NCBI GenBank assembly: GCA_050953365.1
Contig: JBMNMN010000017.1
Location: 1-33,285 of the forward strand
Reading direction: 5' to 3'
Length of the DNA: 33,285 bases
Source: UBA1426 sp050953365
GTDB taxonomy: Bacteria > Bacillota > Clostridia > Peptostreptococcales > Anaerovoracaceae
Each line of letters starts with the position of its first letter. Within the stretch, counting starts at the first letter, position 1. Made by a program: the position numbers and the translations under genes. The notes beneath the pieces are model-generated. The model searched no databases and was not told the DNA's origin. It saw only the letters and a program-made list of their open reading frames with translations. Of the stretch, positions 1 through 8,610 are shown piece after piece.

Positions 1-384
1 GAATGGCTATGGCAATGGCGCCGGTGAGCATTAGCGTTTCGGTGCCGATTTGTGCCGTGGCCAGCAAATCTTCTTTAAGCAGAGACAGCATGGTTTATAC
101 ATACCGGCTCCGGGCACCAGCGGAAGGATTCCGGGAATGGTAAAAATAAGGGAGGCCTCCTTGAAAACTCTGGCAAAAAGCTCGCCGAATGCGGCAACAA
201 GGCAGGAAGCGATAAAACCGGAAATAACTACGGACTGTCCTGCCTGCAACAAGTATTGAAAGAGCAGCCAGCCGCAGGCGCCGGTAAATCCAGCAAAGAA
301 GATGTGGCGATGGGGTATGTTGAAGATCAGGGTGAATCCTGCCGTTGCTCCAAAGGCAAAAAGAAACTGCAGAAACAGACTCAT
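1..384 (-). CDS. ThrE-type exporter, small (DUF3815-like) subunit, partial and frameshifted
   Basis: Hydrophobic membrane protein, likely the small half of a split threonine/serine exporter (ThrE family) in the cytoplasmic membrane. It starts at the ATG at 384, which overlaps the stop of the larger subunit (ATGA, 381-384), with AGGAGGT just upstream, so the two are translationally coupled. Readable features are an N-terminal membrane segment (MSLFLQFLFAF), a second one around GWLLFQYLL, and the family motif PGILPLVPGAGMY. Straight after that motif the frame breaks near position 100. The continuation in the next frame (MLSLLKEDLLATAQIG) fits the family, so one base seems to be missing. The gene runs off the left edge. 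Family assignment rests on recalled motifs and the paired arrangement. Confidence 0.75.
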
Positions 385-1161
385 ATGGCACCTCCTGCAG
401 AAACCCAAATAAACAGCACAACTCCAACACCCGAGGCTATGGAGATGGCGGTTAATGCGGCTTCCATAGCCCTGGCGCTTCCGGCAAGAAGATCCCCTGC
501 AAGAGAGTCGCGCATGGCATTGGTGAAGGCTAAACCGGGTAGAAAAATCATCAGAGAACCGACGATCATGGCGTCCGTATTGTAAGCCAGCCCGCCGGCG
601 GTAAATAAAAGCGCTGCTAATGCAATCAGGGCGCAAACTGTAAAGTTGCGGAGAAAGAGGTTGAAGCGGTATTTGTCCAACAAATGTCCGAAGGCGAAAG
701 CAATGGCTCCGATAGCCAGGGAACAGCCGAACTCCCGATACCCGGCTCCCAGCATCAGGGTGAAAAATGAGGCCACAAGGGCGCCGCCCAGAACCTGAAG
801 AGGGAAGGTGTATTTTGCTTCTCCGGAAATGCGCTCCAGGCGCTCCTTCGCTTCGCTGATAGAAGTGGGGTTTGCCGCAAGATTTCGAGAAAAATCATTG
901 ACCATGGAAATCCTGTCCAGGTCCACGGAGACTCTGCGTATGCGCTTAATAATGGTGTAAGGCTTTTCCGTCGCCTCCGGAATCCAAGGAAATAAAAATT
1001 CCTGTGGTGGTGGCGAAAACCTCTATATAAGGGATGCCGTACGCCTTGCAAATTCGAGTAACCGTGTCTTCGACACGGTAGATCTCCGAACCGCTCATCA
1101 GCATAATCTCTCCTGCCCGCAAGGCAAGCATCAAAACGTTTTTCTCGATGGGGTTTATCAT
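381..1161 (-). pseudogene. ThrE-type exporter, large (DUF1212) subunit, frameshifted
   Basis: Large half of a split threonine/serine exporter of the ThrE family. The N-terminal part (MINPIEKNVLMLALRAGEI, then SGSEIYRVEDTVTRIC and FATTTGIFISL) is the typical cytoplasmic segment. The C-terminal part from 926 down to 381 holds several membrane spans. Near 935-945 the frame reads into a TAA; dropping one base restores IIKRIRRVSVDLDRIS, the expected continuation. The lesion is therefore a +1 change, either a sequencing error or a true pseudogene. AGGGAG lies 6 nt before the second of two adjacent ATGs (1161; the other is at 1164). The gene overlaps the small subunit by 4 nt, forming a two-gene operon read leftwards. 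Confidence 0.75.
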
Positions 1162-1251
1162 CATACGCTCCCTGTTTAAAGGTTTCGAAACTGGCGCATT
1201 AAGCACCCCAAACCATCCCAAATGCAGGATTAAGTACATAATACCATAAAG

Positions 1252-1280
1252 TTGACGCCTGGAGACAGAGCCTATATAAT
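1252..1280 (+). promoter_or_regulatory. Strong sigma-A promoter for the CofE-like gene
   Basis: TTGACG (1252-1257), a 17-bp spacer and a perfect TATAAT (1275-1280). Transcription would start near 1287, leaving a leader of about 185 nt before the start codon at 1474. The divergent exporter genes begin about 90 bp to the left. Confidence 0.75.
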
Positions 1281-1321
1281 ATTTTTGTAATAAACCACAC
1301 GGCAGCTATCCATTTTGTATA

Positions 1322-1427
1322 TAGAAAAGGCTTGCGGTAGCGAAAAGCCATGCTTTTCTAAGTCCCGAGCGGATCCTACATATAAAACTGGAGGACAATC
1401 GGCCGATGCAAAACGAATAAGCATCGG
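1322..1427 (+). promoter_or_regulatory. Structured 5' leader of the CofE-like gene, class unknown
   Basis: Two hairpins lie in the leader. The first has outer arms TAGAAAA (1322-1328) and TTTTCTA (1354-1360) around an inner GGCTT/AAGCC stem with a 4-nt bulge. The second is CCGATGC (1403-1409) with GCATCGG (1421-1427) and an 11-nt loop; ATCGGCCGAT at its left edge is itself palindromic and could form an alternative pairing. No T-run follows either hairpin, so simple termination is not evident. It does not match the SAM, TPP, lysine, purine, THF, ZTP or c-di-GMP consensus patterns that I know. A regulatory role is inferred from its position only. Confidence 0.4.
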
Positions 1428-1473
1428 TGGTCTGTTTGCCCATCTTTTATTTGTATATGAAAGGAAAAGCGAA

Positions 1474-2663
1474 ATGGAAAGAATGGTTGGAACGGTTGTA
1501 AGAGGACTTAGAGCTCCCATTGTCCGTCAAGGCGACGACCTGGAAAAATTGTGATAGATACGTTGATGAAGACCTTCGAAACGGAAGGTTTCGAGCCAAG
1601 AGACAAGGATGTTCTCTGTATAACGGAGGCAGTTGTTGCGCGGGCATTCGGCAATTACGCTACTGTAGATCAGTTGGCGGCGGATGTAAAGCAGAAATTC
1701 AAAACAAAAACCATCGGCGTGATATTTCCCATCCTCAGCAGGAATCGGTTTGCTGTTTGTCTAAAAGGAATCGCTAGAGGCGTCGATAAAATTTATCTCA
1801 TGCTCAGCTATCCGGGGGATGAAGTGGGCAATCAGCTGGTGGACCTGGACCTGCTGGATGAAAAGGGTGTAAATCCCTATAGCGATGTTTTGACGCAGGA
1901 GCAATTCGAAAGCATGTTCGGTAAATCGAAACATACCTTTACCGGCATGGATTATGTTTCATATTACAGGGAGATCATTGAAAACGAAGGAGCGGAAGTG
2001 GAAGTCATCTTCGCCAATGACCCCAGAGCGATTCTCCCTTATACAAAGACGGTGTTGGCCTGCGACATCCATAGCAGGGAAAGGACCAAACGGCTGCTGC
2101 GACAGGCCGGCGCGGAACAGGTACTTGGAATGGATGATTTACTTACCTCCTCCGTGGACGGAAGCGGCTTCAATAGCAAGTACGGAATTTTGGGATCCAA
2201 TAAAGCCACAGAGGAAAGCATCAAGTTGTTTCCCGAGGATTGCTTTGATTTGGTAAACAACATTCAAAAGAAACTCTTTACCATTACGGGAAAAGAAATT
2301 GAGGTCATGGTCTACGGAGACGGCGCTTTCAAAGATCCGGTGGGCAAGATCTGGGAGCTTGCCGATCCGGTAGTATCTCCTTGCTACACAAAGGGCCTTG
2401 AGGGAACGCCCAATGAATTGAAGCTAAAATATCTTGCAGATAACGAATTTGCGCATCTTTGCGGTGACGAATTAAAAGAAGCCATCTCAAAGTGTATTGC
2501 GACAAAGGAAGAGAATCTGGGCAGCAGCATGGCGGCTCAGGGAACGACTCCCCGCCGGTTGACAGACCTGATCGGTTCTCTGTGCGACCTTACATCGGGA
2601 AGCGGGGATAAGGGAACTCCTTTTGTATACATTCAAGGATATTTTGATAACTATACCAAGTAG
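1474..2663 (+). CDS. Coenzyme F420-0:L-glutamate ligase (CofE)-like protein, one frameshift
   Basis: Homologue of the F420 gamma-glutamyl ligase family (PF01996-like), about 396 residues. Family-typical stretches are VGTVVRGLRAPIVRQGDDL at the N-terminus, then ITEAVVARAFGNYATVDQ, VIFPILSRNRF, VYGDGAFKDPVGKIWE and DLTSGSGDKGTP. Clostridia that make no F420 carry this long form, so the true substrate is unclear. The start is taken as ATG 1474, with AAAGGA upstream; ATG 1483 is in frame and also possible. At 1544-1548 a run of five A's must be six to join the two halves; otherwise the frame ends at TGA 1552 and only the GTG-initiated part from 1551 reads through. This looks like a homopolymer error or a recent mutation. 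It is followed by its own terminator. Confidence 0.8.
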
Positions 2664-2698
2664 AAGTGTGGTAACGGTATAACGAAATGCTTTTGAAA

Positions 2699-2737
2699 CA
2701 GGGATTTTCTCATTAATGAGAAAATCCCTGTTTTTTT
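2699..2737 (+). terminator. Rho-independent terminator after the CofE-like gene
   Basis: A perfect 15-bp stem with arms CAGGGATTTTCTCAT and ATGAGAAAATCCCTG, a 2-nt centre, then seven T's. It ends the CofE-like transcript and isolates the downstream aminotransferase gene. Confidence 0.95.
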
Positions 2738-2862
2738 AAATTAAAAATGAGAAGAATTGTCTGACAACAATTTCTTGCTGTCTCCCGTCCAAAGTGGACA
2801 AAACCCTTTAAACGCCAAATATTTCAGAATATTTTGCATAAATTTCGCGCCTTTCAATGTAG

Positions 2863-2879
2863 TTGGCATGAATTTTGGA
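2863..2879 (+). promoter_or_regulatory. Putative sigma-54 (-24/-12) promoter for patA
   Basis: TTGGCATG-AATT-TTGGA compares with the consensus TTGGCACG-N4-TTGCW. The GG and the 12-bp register to the -12 element are kept; the -12 dinucleotide is GG rather than GC. Transcription would begin near 2890, before AAGGAGGT (2917-2924) and ATG 2932. Upstream, AATTGT-N6-ACAATT (2755-2772) and GTCCA-N3-TGGAC (2787-2799) are inverted repeats at distances suitable for an enhancer-binding activator. A sigma-54 activator gene exists at 25811 in the same window, but the link is inferred. Confidence 0.5.
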
Positions 2880-2931
2880 TTAATAATAACCGCAGGCAAG
2901 ATTACTATAATTATTTAAGGAGGTATCATTT

Positions 2932-4290
2932 ATGGCTGCAACAAAAGAAGCTGCTCTCCAAGAAGCGAAAAGAATATTGAGCTATATTGAGAGCACAGAA
3001 CTTACCGATGACGAAAAGGCTCAAATTACCAAAGACTCAATCGAAAACTTCAACAACCACGTAAACCCCGGTTGGTTGGTGTACAGAAAATCCGTATCCA
3101 CCGATGCTGCTTGCGTAGAGTGGACAGATACGGAAGAGCATTTCACGGACTTATATGGAAATGACTTCATTGACTGCCTTGGCGGATTCGGTATTTACAC
3201 TTGCGGACACAGAAATCCTGAGATCGTAAAGTATGTGAAAGCTCAGCTTGATAAATATGCTTTACACAGCCAGGAACTTGTAGATCCTCTCAGAGGATAT
3301 CTGGCGAAGTTAGTATCCATGATTACCCCCGGCGATCTGCAGTATTGCTTCTTCACCAACGGCGGTGCCGAGGCGGTGGAAATGGCTTTGAAACTGGCCA
3401 GACTGGCCACAGGCGGCAGATACTACATATCCACAGTCGGCGCATTCCACGGCAAGTCCTACGGCGCTATCTCCATGGGCGGAAAAGCTGCTTACAGAGA
3501 GGATTACCTGCCCATGATCCAGCATGTACAGCACGTGAAATACGGCGATGCGGATGCGATTGAAACAGCTATCGATAACCTGGTTACGGTGGGTGAAAAG
3601 GTTGCCGGCGTCATCATTGAACCGATTCAGGGTGAAGCAGGCGTTCAGATCCCGCCCAAGGGCTATTTGAAGAGAGTCAGAGAGATTTGCGACAAGTACG
3701 GCGTTGCTATGATCGCAGACGAAATCCAGACCGGCATGGGACGTACCGGAACCATGTGGAGATGCGAGTACGAGGATGTTACTCCGGATATCATGACCTT
3801 CGGAAAAGCCTTCGGTGGCGGCGTAATGCCCATTACAGGAATCATCGCAAGACCCAATATGTGGGTTGAAAAACTGGTAGAGAACCCCTGGATTCTTGGT
3901 TCTCCCACCTTCGGCGGCAACCCGCTCGCTTGCGCGGCAGCCATCGCTACCATCAAGTACATGCTTGAGAACGACATTCCGAAGCAGTGCAAAGAAAAAG
4001 GCGACTACTTCATGGAGAAGCTGAACGGGCTGATGGAAAAATATCCTACCGTGCTTAAGGAAGTCAGAGGCGCAGGCTTGTTGATCTGCATGGAATTCCC
4101 CGCTGCAGAAGTAGGATATGCAGTTGTTAAGGGACTCTTTGACAGACATGTCATGACGGCAGGTACTCTCGTCAATGCCAAGACTGTCCGGATCGAGCCT
4201 CCCGGGGTCATCAAATATGAGACCATTGACGTGGTTATACAGAAATTAGAGGAAGCCATCATCGATGTGAAGGCAGAATTTAAACTGTAA
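2932..4290 (+). CDS. patA: Putrescine--2-oxoglutarate aminotransferase
   Basis: Class III PLP-dependent aminotransferase of 452 residues, closely patterned like E. coli PatA/YgjG (459 residues). It transfers the terminal amino group of putrescine (possibly also cadaverine) to 2-oxoglutarate, giving 4-aminobutanal and glutamate. Family stretches visible are NNHVNPGWLVYRKSV near residue 43, FIDCLGGFGIYTCGHRNPE, LHSQELVDPLRGYLAKL, EPIQGEAGVQIPPKGYL, ADEIQTGMGRTG and the PLP lysine K292 in TFGKAFGGGVMPI. AAGGAGGT sits 7 nt before the ATG. The gene stands alone between a putative sigma-54 promoter and a terminator. Related diamines are possible substrates. Confidence 0.92.
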   Translation: MAATKEAALQEAKRILSYIESTELTDDEKAQITKDSIENFNNHVNPGWLVYRKSVSTDAACVEWTDTEEHFTDLYGNDFIDCLGGFGIYTCGHRNPEIVKYVKAQLDKYALHSQELVDPLRGYLAKLVSMITPGDLQYCFFTNGGAEAVEMALKLARLATGGRYYISTVGAFHGKSYGAISMGGKAAYREDYLPMIQHVQHVKYGDADAIETAIDNLVTVGEKVAGVIIEPIQGEAGVQIPPKGYLKRVREICDKYGVAMIADEIQTGMGRTGTMWRCEYEDVTPDIMTFGKAFGGGVMPITGIIARPNMWVEKLVENPWILGSPTFGGNPLACAAAIATIKYMLENDIPKQCKEKGDYFMEKLNGLMEKYPTVLKEVRGAGLLICMEFPAAEVGYAVVKGLFDRHVMTAGTLVNAKTVRIEPPGVIKYETIDVVIQKLEEAIIDVKAEFKL

Positions 4291-4322
4291 GAATATTCTG
4301 CAAACAGGCGATTTGCCGGTTC

Positions 4323-4352
4323 AAAACCCCCGCACCTAATGCGGGGGTTTTT
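4323..4352 (+). terminator. Rho-independent terminator of patA
   Basis: A GC-rich stem, ACCCCCGCA paired with TGCGGGGGT, around a 5-nt loop (CCTAA), flanked by A's on the left and five T's on the right. It starts about 32 nt after the patA stop. Confidence 0.95.
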
Positions 4353-4436
4353 GTTGAAATTTCAACGTTCCTGCCAGTCAGAAAATTAGAACTTTCACCA
4401 AAAGGGTATACAAATTACTATAATATGGTATAATAC

Positions 4437-4462
4437 CTGCATACCACAATGTTGGTATGCAG
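4437..4462 (+). promoter_or_regulatory. Perfect inverted repeat in the leader of the lytic transglycosylase gene
   Basis: Arms CTGCATACCA and TGGTATGCAG (10 bp) with a 6-nt loop (CAATGT). It lies just after two TATAAT-like hexamers (4419-4424 and 4429-4434) and ends directly before the ribosome binding site AAGGAG. It may be an operator for a dimeric repressor or a 5' hairpin that affects translation or mRNA stability; the sequence does not decide. Confidence 0.5.
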
Positions 4463-4478
4463 AAAGGAGAAAAAAGAT

Positions 4479-5642
4479 ATGGTAAAGAAGCTATTATCTG
4501 TGTGGCTTTCAGTGACCATTGTACTTTTTTCCACCATTACCATCTATGCAGAAGAGAACGTTGAAGGACAATTTCTAAATAGAAATATTGACATCAATGG
4601 CAATAGACTTGCAAATTATTATTTAGAACATCCATTTTTTCTGTACCAGGGTTCCGCCTACGTCCCGTTAACGGAGGAGATAGGTGAAATCCTAGGCTTT
4701 TCAGTTGAAATGGATTGGGAAAGCCGCACATTAAAAATCTTAAAGAAAGAACCGACGAGGACCGGACTGCAGGAAAAGGTCCTGAAGAGCAACCTTGAAA
4801 ATGTTGCAGCCGCCGTATTAAAGGATATTACCGTCCTTACAATGGCGGAGGAAGAAAAGGATATTAATGTGGACCTGGTCTTGCATGGAGTCATGCTCAC
4901 GGCTGCCGACCTGGATATCGGCGGACAACTCCGGCAGATAAAAGAAAAAGCCGAATCGGAGTTTATTGAAGTACCGGAGTTAGTGGTGGATAAGCTGGAT
5001 CTTGAAGAGTATCCGTTGCTCCGGGCGGGAGACGTGTTCTATCTTCCTGTTCGAGCCTTTACGGGTGAGAATTGTTTCCGTTGGGATGCCTTCTACGACG
5101 ACTATTCCGGCTTGTATATCAGTACAAAGGCAGGAGTGGCCGCTACGACCTTCTTTGATAAGGAAGAGTCGGATTACAACAGAGGGCTGGTCAACTACAT
5201 CCTATCCAAAAACAAAAACCTTTCTACCGGATGGGCTACCATGCTGGTCTTCCTGTTCAAACATGAAGCGGACGTCAACGGCGTGGACGAAATTCTGCTG
5301 ATGGCTATGGCCGAGAAGGAAAGCACCTTCCGTTGCGATGCAGTAGGCGGAGGAGCGGGACCGGTGGGAATCATGCAAATTATGCCTAAGACCGCAGCAG
5401 GTTATGGGATTTCACGCAGTGAGCTCTTTGATCCCCATGTGAATATCGAGTTTGGTGCAAAGTATATCGGAGATAAGATAGCCCAATACGAAAACAAAAC
5501 TGTGGCGCTAGCGGCATATAACCAGGGTCCGCTGGCTGTCAGCAGGGGAAGCTACAGCACCAGATATGCGAATAAGATTGCAGGGGCAGAGAATTCAATT
5601 ACCAATTTCCTGGTCAAAAACGGCTACGGATTGGGAGAGTAA
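4479..5642 (+). CDS. Secreted lytic transglycosylase (SLT domain) with copper-amine-oxidase-like N-terminal domain
   Basis: Exported peptidoglycan-cleaving enzyme of 387 residues. A signal peptide (MVKKLLSVWLSVTIVLFSTI, predicted cut after AYA-like residues near 24) is followed by a stalk-type domain of the kind named copper amine oxidase N-terminal (VDINGNRL-like start, YVPLTEEIGEILGF, residues about 35-88). The C-terminal SLT/GH23 domain (about 268-385) has catalytic Glu281 in AEKES, the GIMQIMPKTA loop (297-306) and AAYNQG (345-350). The start at 4479 has AGGAG 9 nt upstream; an upstream in-frame ATG at 4449 lies inside the inverted repeat and lacks a site. Likely a cell-wall remodelling or sporulation-associated hydrolase. 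Confidence 0.88.
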   Translation: MVKKLLSVWLSVTIVLFSTITIYAEENVEGQFLNRNIDINGNRLANYYLEHPFFLYQGSAYVPLTEEIGEILGFSVEMDWESRTLKILKKEPTRTGLQEKVLKSNLENVAAAVLKDITVLTMAEEEKDINVDLVLHGVMLTAADLDIGGQLRQIKEKAESEFIEVPELVVDKLDLEEYPLLRAGDVFYLPVRAFTGENCFRWDAFYDDYSGLYISTKAGVAATTFFDKEESDYNRGLVNYILSKNKNLSTGWATMLVFLFKHEADVNGVDEILLMAMAEKESTFRCDAVGGGAGPVGIMQIMPKTAAGYGISRSELFDPHVNIEFGAKYIGDKIAQYENKTVALAAYNQGPLAVSRGSYSTRYANKIAGAENSITNFLVKNGYGLGE

Positions 5643-5684
5643 CAGAACTGAGAAGAAATAGAATAAATAAAAGCACAATAACAG

Positions 5685-5718
5685 AAATCGCAGCCTTAAT
5701 AAAAAGGTTGCGATTTTT
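5685..5718 (+). terminator. Rho-independent terminator after the lytic transglycosylase gene
   Basis: AAATCGCAGCCTT pairs with AAGGTTGCGATTT (13 bp with one G-T) around a 6-nt A-rich loop, ending in T's. It lies between convergent genes and may work weakly in the other direction. Confidence 0.9.
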
Positions 5719-5751
5719 GATTTACGGGTCTTTTGATAACCGCAATTTTAA

Positions 5752-6228
5752 TTAAAAAAATAATTCTGAGGGGATATACATTGTATAAGGTGTTGTAAAG
5801 ATTGCTATTATCAGCGAAACTTTTTTTCTTCTATTGTCATCTAACTCAATCAGGGGCATAACCTTTTTATAATTAAAAAGGTAAATGCATATTCCGGCCA
5901 GCATTACACCTATTGTAGTAACTGCAAAGGCTGCAGGGCTGCTCAGAGGATTGTAGGCAATGTCTGAAACATAGCCCAAAAAAAGCAATAAAAGAAGAAA
6001 TCCTGCGCCGATGATGTCGGCCAGGAATCCATATGCCCATATCCGCAAAATACACTTTGTATATTTTATCTTTTTTTCAGGTATTTTATAAACAGCCAGC
6101 GCGGCAAGAAAGACAATGCTGTCAATAATAAAATTGGCAGGCAATATGATGATCCACAATAATGATGGAATTACGTAAAAGCTCCATAAAGGCAATATGA
6201 TGTTATAGAGCTTTATTTCTTTTCTCAT
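5752..6228 (-). CDS. Small integral membrane protein, unknown function
   Basis: 158 residues with about four hydrophobic spans: ILPLWSFYVIPSLLWIIILP, a segment around FIIDSIVFLAALAVY, GFLADIIGAGFLLLLLFLGYV and a stretch containing VTTIGVMLAGICIYLF. A charged KIPEKKIKYTK loop falls between spans two and three, and a short cytoplasmic-looking DDNRRKK segment precedes the last hydrophobic stretch. CAGGAGAG is placed well before the ATG. Only 15 nt separate it from the AlaX-type gene upstream on the same strand, so the two are probably co-transcribed. I do not recognise the family. A role connected with tRNA editing is not implied by the sequence. Confidence 0.75.
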   Translation of the reverse strand: MRKEIKLYNIILPLWSFYVIPSLLWIIILPANFIIDSIVFLAALAVYKIPEKKIKYTKCILRIWAYGFLADIIGAGFLLLLLFLGYVSDIAYNPLSSPAAFAVTTIGVMLAGICIYLFNYKKVMPLIELDDNRRKKVSLIIAIFTTPYTMYIPSELFF

Positions 6229-6243
6229 GGCTGCTCTCCTGTG

Positions 6244-7542
6244 CTACGAATAGGCTTTTTTAATATAATCCAGAAAACAGCCCATATCCTCTGCCGTGGG
6301 GAACATGACCCTGGCGCTGTTTGCCCTGCCTCCGCCTTTACCGCGCCAGACAGCGGCGTTGTCCTTTATGATCTTGTTGCAATCCGGCATTCCGCCGGAG
6401 AGCAGGAGCAGGGTATTTTCCTTTACGGAAACCAGGGAAAGCAACTTGCCGGACAATTCCGGCAGCAGCTTGCTCAGCGCCAGCAAATCGTCCGTCTTCA
6501 AAAGCTCGTATTTCTCTATCAATACACCGTTGAACTCGGCCAGCTTTTCCCTAATCTCTTGGGCCTTTTCCGTCAGGTACGCCTGTTTCAGTTCATACAG
6601 TTCCTGTCGCACCTCGCCGTTTTTTTGTTCCCGCAGCTGAATTTTGGCCATAAGCGTTTCCGCGTCCGCGGAGTAGTGCCTGCAAAGGCTTTTAATAAGA
6701 TCGGCCTCCGAGCGGCAGTTTTCAAGGGCATTGGGGCCCGCGTCAAAGGTAATGCGTGTCATGCCTTTATAGTTATCCCAGCGGTAGATCTTAATGAGGC
6801 CCACTTCGCCGGTTCTGCGGGGATGGGTACCGCAGCAGGCCACGCAGCCGGCGGCTTTACTCTCATCGCCCACGCAAACCAGGACGATGTCTTCTTCAAT
6901 GGCCAGCGCTTTCCGCATGGGAAGTCCCTCTGCTTCTTCTTTGCGCTTAAAATAACGCGTAGTGACGGGCAGGTTATCCCAAACCATCCGGTTGGCTTCC
7001 CATTCGGCCCTTCGCATCATCTCATCGGTCATCTGTGTAAATTCCGGATTTTCCTCCAGGTTGATGTCAATGGTCATATAATCCGTTCCCATGTGGAAGC
7101 CTCTGTTGACACCTCCGTACAGTTCATAAAACGCAGCGGAGAGAATATGCTCGCCGCAGTGCCGCTGCATATGGGAAAAACGCCTGTTCCAGTCCAACCG
7201 GCATTGCACCGCCGCTCCCGTCAATTCATGCAGGATTTCTTTTGCGGCGGTTGTCCCGGCATCCGGATTTATCTTCAATTGGTGATAAACGATGCCCTCT
7301 TTTTCGAATGCATATACCAGTTCAAAAGTTCCGGATGTTCCGGAAATCTGGCCCAGGTCGGAGGGTTGTCCGCCGCCTTCGGGAAAGAAAACAGTCTGGT
7401 CCAGGACCAAACAGAACGTATCGCTTTCATCGATTCCGCCTAATTTGGCTATTTCCTTCTCATCGGTAATCACCGCCACAATCCTGCTGTCGCATGATTT
7501 TAGATAGGGATCCTGCTGGTACAATTTTATCGTTCTGCCCAT
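6244..7542 (-). CDS. AlaX-type alanyl-tRNA editing protein with DHHA1 domain
   Basis: Free-standing trans-editing factor (432 residues) that should hydrolyse mischarged Ser- or Gly-tRNA(Ala) in the cytoplasm. The N-terminal part matches the AlaRS editing region (DQTVFFPEGGGQPSDLG, residues 48-64). The zinc site is seen as H128-xxx-H132 (HCGEH) and C236-xxx-H240 (CCGTH). A coiled segment about 290-350 leads to a C-terminal DHHA1-like domain ending near GKGGGRANSARVMFPT. The length fits the long AlaX-L form; the catalytic aminoacylation domain of AlaRS is absent. It heads a two-gene minus-strand unit with the membrane protein at 5752. Confidence 0.9.
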   Translation of the reverse strand: MGRTIKLYQQDPYLKSCDSRIVAVITDEKEIAKLGGIDESDTFCLVLDQTVFFPEGGGQPSDLGQISGTSGTFELVYAFEKEGIVYHQLKINPDAGTTAAKEILHELTGAAVQCRLDWNRRFSHMQRHCGEHILSAAFYELYGGVNRGFHMGTDYMTIDINLEENPEFTQMTDEMMRRAEWEANRMVWDNLPVTTRYFKRKEEAEGLPMRKALAIEEDIVLVCVGDESKAAGCVACCGTHPRRTGEVGLIKIYRWDNYKGMTRITFDAGPNALENCRSEADLIKSLCRHYSADAETLMAKIQLREQKNGEVRQELYELKQAYLTEKAQEIREKLAEFNGVLIEKYELLKTDDLLALSKLLPELSGKLLSLVSVKENTLLLLSGGMPDCNKIIKDNAAVWRGKGGGRANSARVMFPTAEDMGCFLDYIKKAYS

Positions 7543-7815
7543 TTTAATACCTCTTGATTGATTTCATGGAAAAAACGGCGTGACCGTCTTCAACTTGCCC
7601 TAAAAATTAGGATGTGCGATCCATACTTGTTTTAAGTATAGCATGGATGGCGACCTTGGTGTATAATGAAAAACAGTACTGGTTTGCTGTGCGTCTTTAA
7701 TATTGTCATACTAACTTGTCCTCCTGCATAAAATGTGGCAGGATTCGGCGCGGTGCCGCGGCCGACGAATGCAAGTATTCTGCAGAGATTGCAGGGTACC
7801 GGGGGAGGATGGGAT

Positions 7816-8577
7816 ATGGTGAACGGGTGGAAATGGGCTTTTGGAGCAATCGCTACTTTGCTGGTCATAGCAATCGTGATATTGATCACTCCCATGCAAT
7901 TGGAAATTCTGGCTATGAAATCCCTGTCGAAAGACGATGTGCTGCTGCTGGATCCGGGTCACGGCGGAGTTGACGGGGGCGCAGAAAGCGCCACGGGGGT
8001 ATGCGAAAAGCATATTAATTTGAACATTGCCCTAAAGATACGTCAAATGGCGGAAGGGGACGGCTGGACCGTTGTCATGACCCGGGAGGAGGATGTGGGC
8101 CTATATCCGGATAAGAACAGGCAGAGCATTCGCAGCTTGAAAACGGAAGACCTGCTGGCGAGGAAGAAAATCATTGAAGAAGTCAAGCCTTTAGTGGCAG
8201 TCAGCATTCACCTTAACAGCTTTAAACAGGATCCCGGTGTGCGTGGGGCTCAAACCTTTTATCCCGGATGCGGAGAACAGAGCATTCAAGACCAAAGCAA
8301 ACGATTGGCCGAAGCCATCCAGGCCAATTTGATCGAAGGGCTTTCCGACGGCACCGATCGGGCAGCTTTAGCCAAACGGGATGTTCTGCTGTTTAAAAAT
8401 CCTGTGGTGCCCATTGTCATTGTCGAATGTGGCTTTCTTTCTAACCGGGAGGAGGCAGCTCTGCTGAGCCGGGATGAATATCAGCGTAAAATAGCGGAGT
8501 GCATCTACCGCGGAATTATGGAATATACAGGAAAAGAAGGGAAACCGCCTCTTCAGATTATCGATAATCGCGGGTAG
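7816..8577 (+). CDS. cwlD: N-acetylmuramoyl-L-alanine amidase, CwlD type
   Basis: Zinc amidase (Amidase_3) of 253 residues with an N-terminal membrane anchor (about residues 8-26, AFGAIATLLVIAIVILI). Zinc ligands are H49 in DPGHGG, E64 in CEKHINLN and H132 in SIHLNS; the catalytic glutamate is E204 in VECGFLSN. In endospore formers CwlD removes the peptide from muramic acid as the first step towards muramic delta-lactam in spore cortex; the size and single anchor fit CwlD better than a large autolysin. The ATG at 7816 is chosen because GGAGG lies about 8 nt upstream. The longer in-frame ORF from 7735 has no ribosome binding site and adds a non-conserved stretch. Monocistronic and divergent from the AlaX unit. 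Confidence 0.85.
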   Translation: MVNGWKWAFGAIATLLVIAIVILITPMQLEILAMKSLSKDDVLLLDPGHGGVDGGAESATGVCEKHINLNIALKIRQMAEGDGWTVVMTREEDVGLYPDKNRQSIRSLKTEDLLARKKIIEEVKPLVAVSIHLNSFKQDPGVRGAQTFYPGCGEQSIQDQSKRLAEAIQANLIEGLSDGTDRAALAKRDVLLFKNPVVPIVIVECGFLSNREEAALLSRDEYQRKIAECIYRGIMEYTGKEGKPPLQIIDNRG

Positions 8578-8610
8578 TATTTGCAGGGTTTGAATAAAAT
8601 GAGAACAGCC

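Noticed and set aside
3310..4149. 279-residue minus-strand ORF
   Set aside because: Antisense shadow of patA with no motifs or ribosome binding site.
6241..7443. 400-residue plus-strand ORF
   Set aside because: It is antisense to the AlaX-type gene, whose zinc and DHHA1 motifs are clear.
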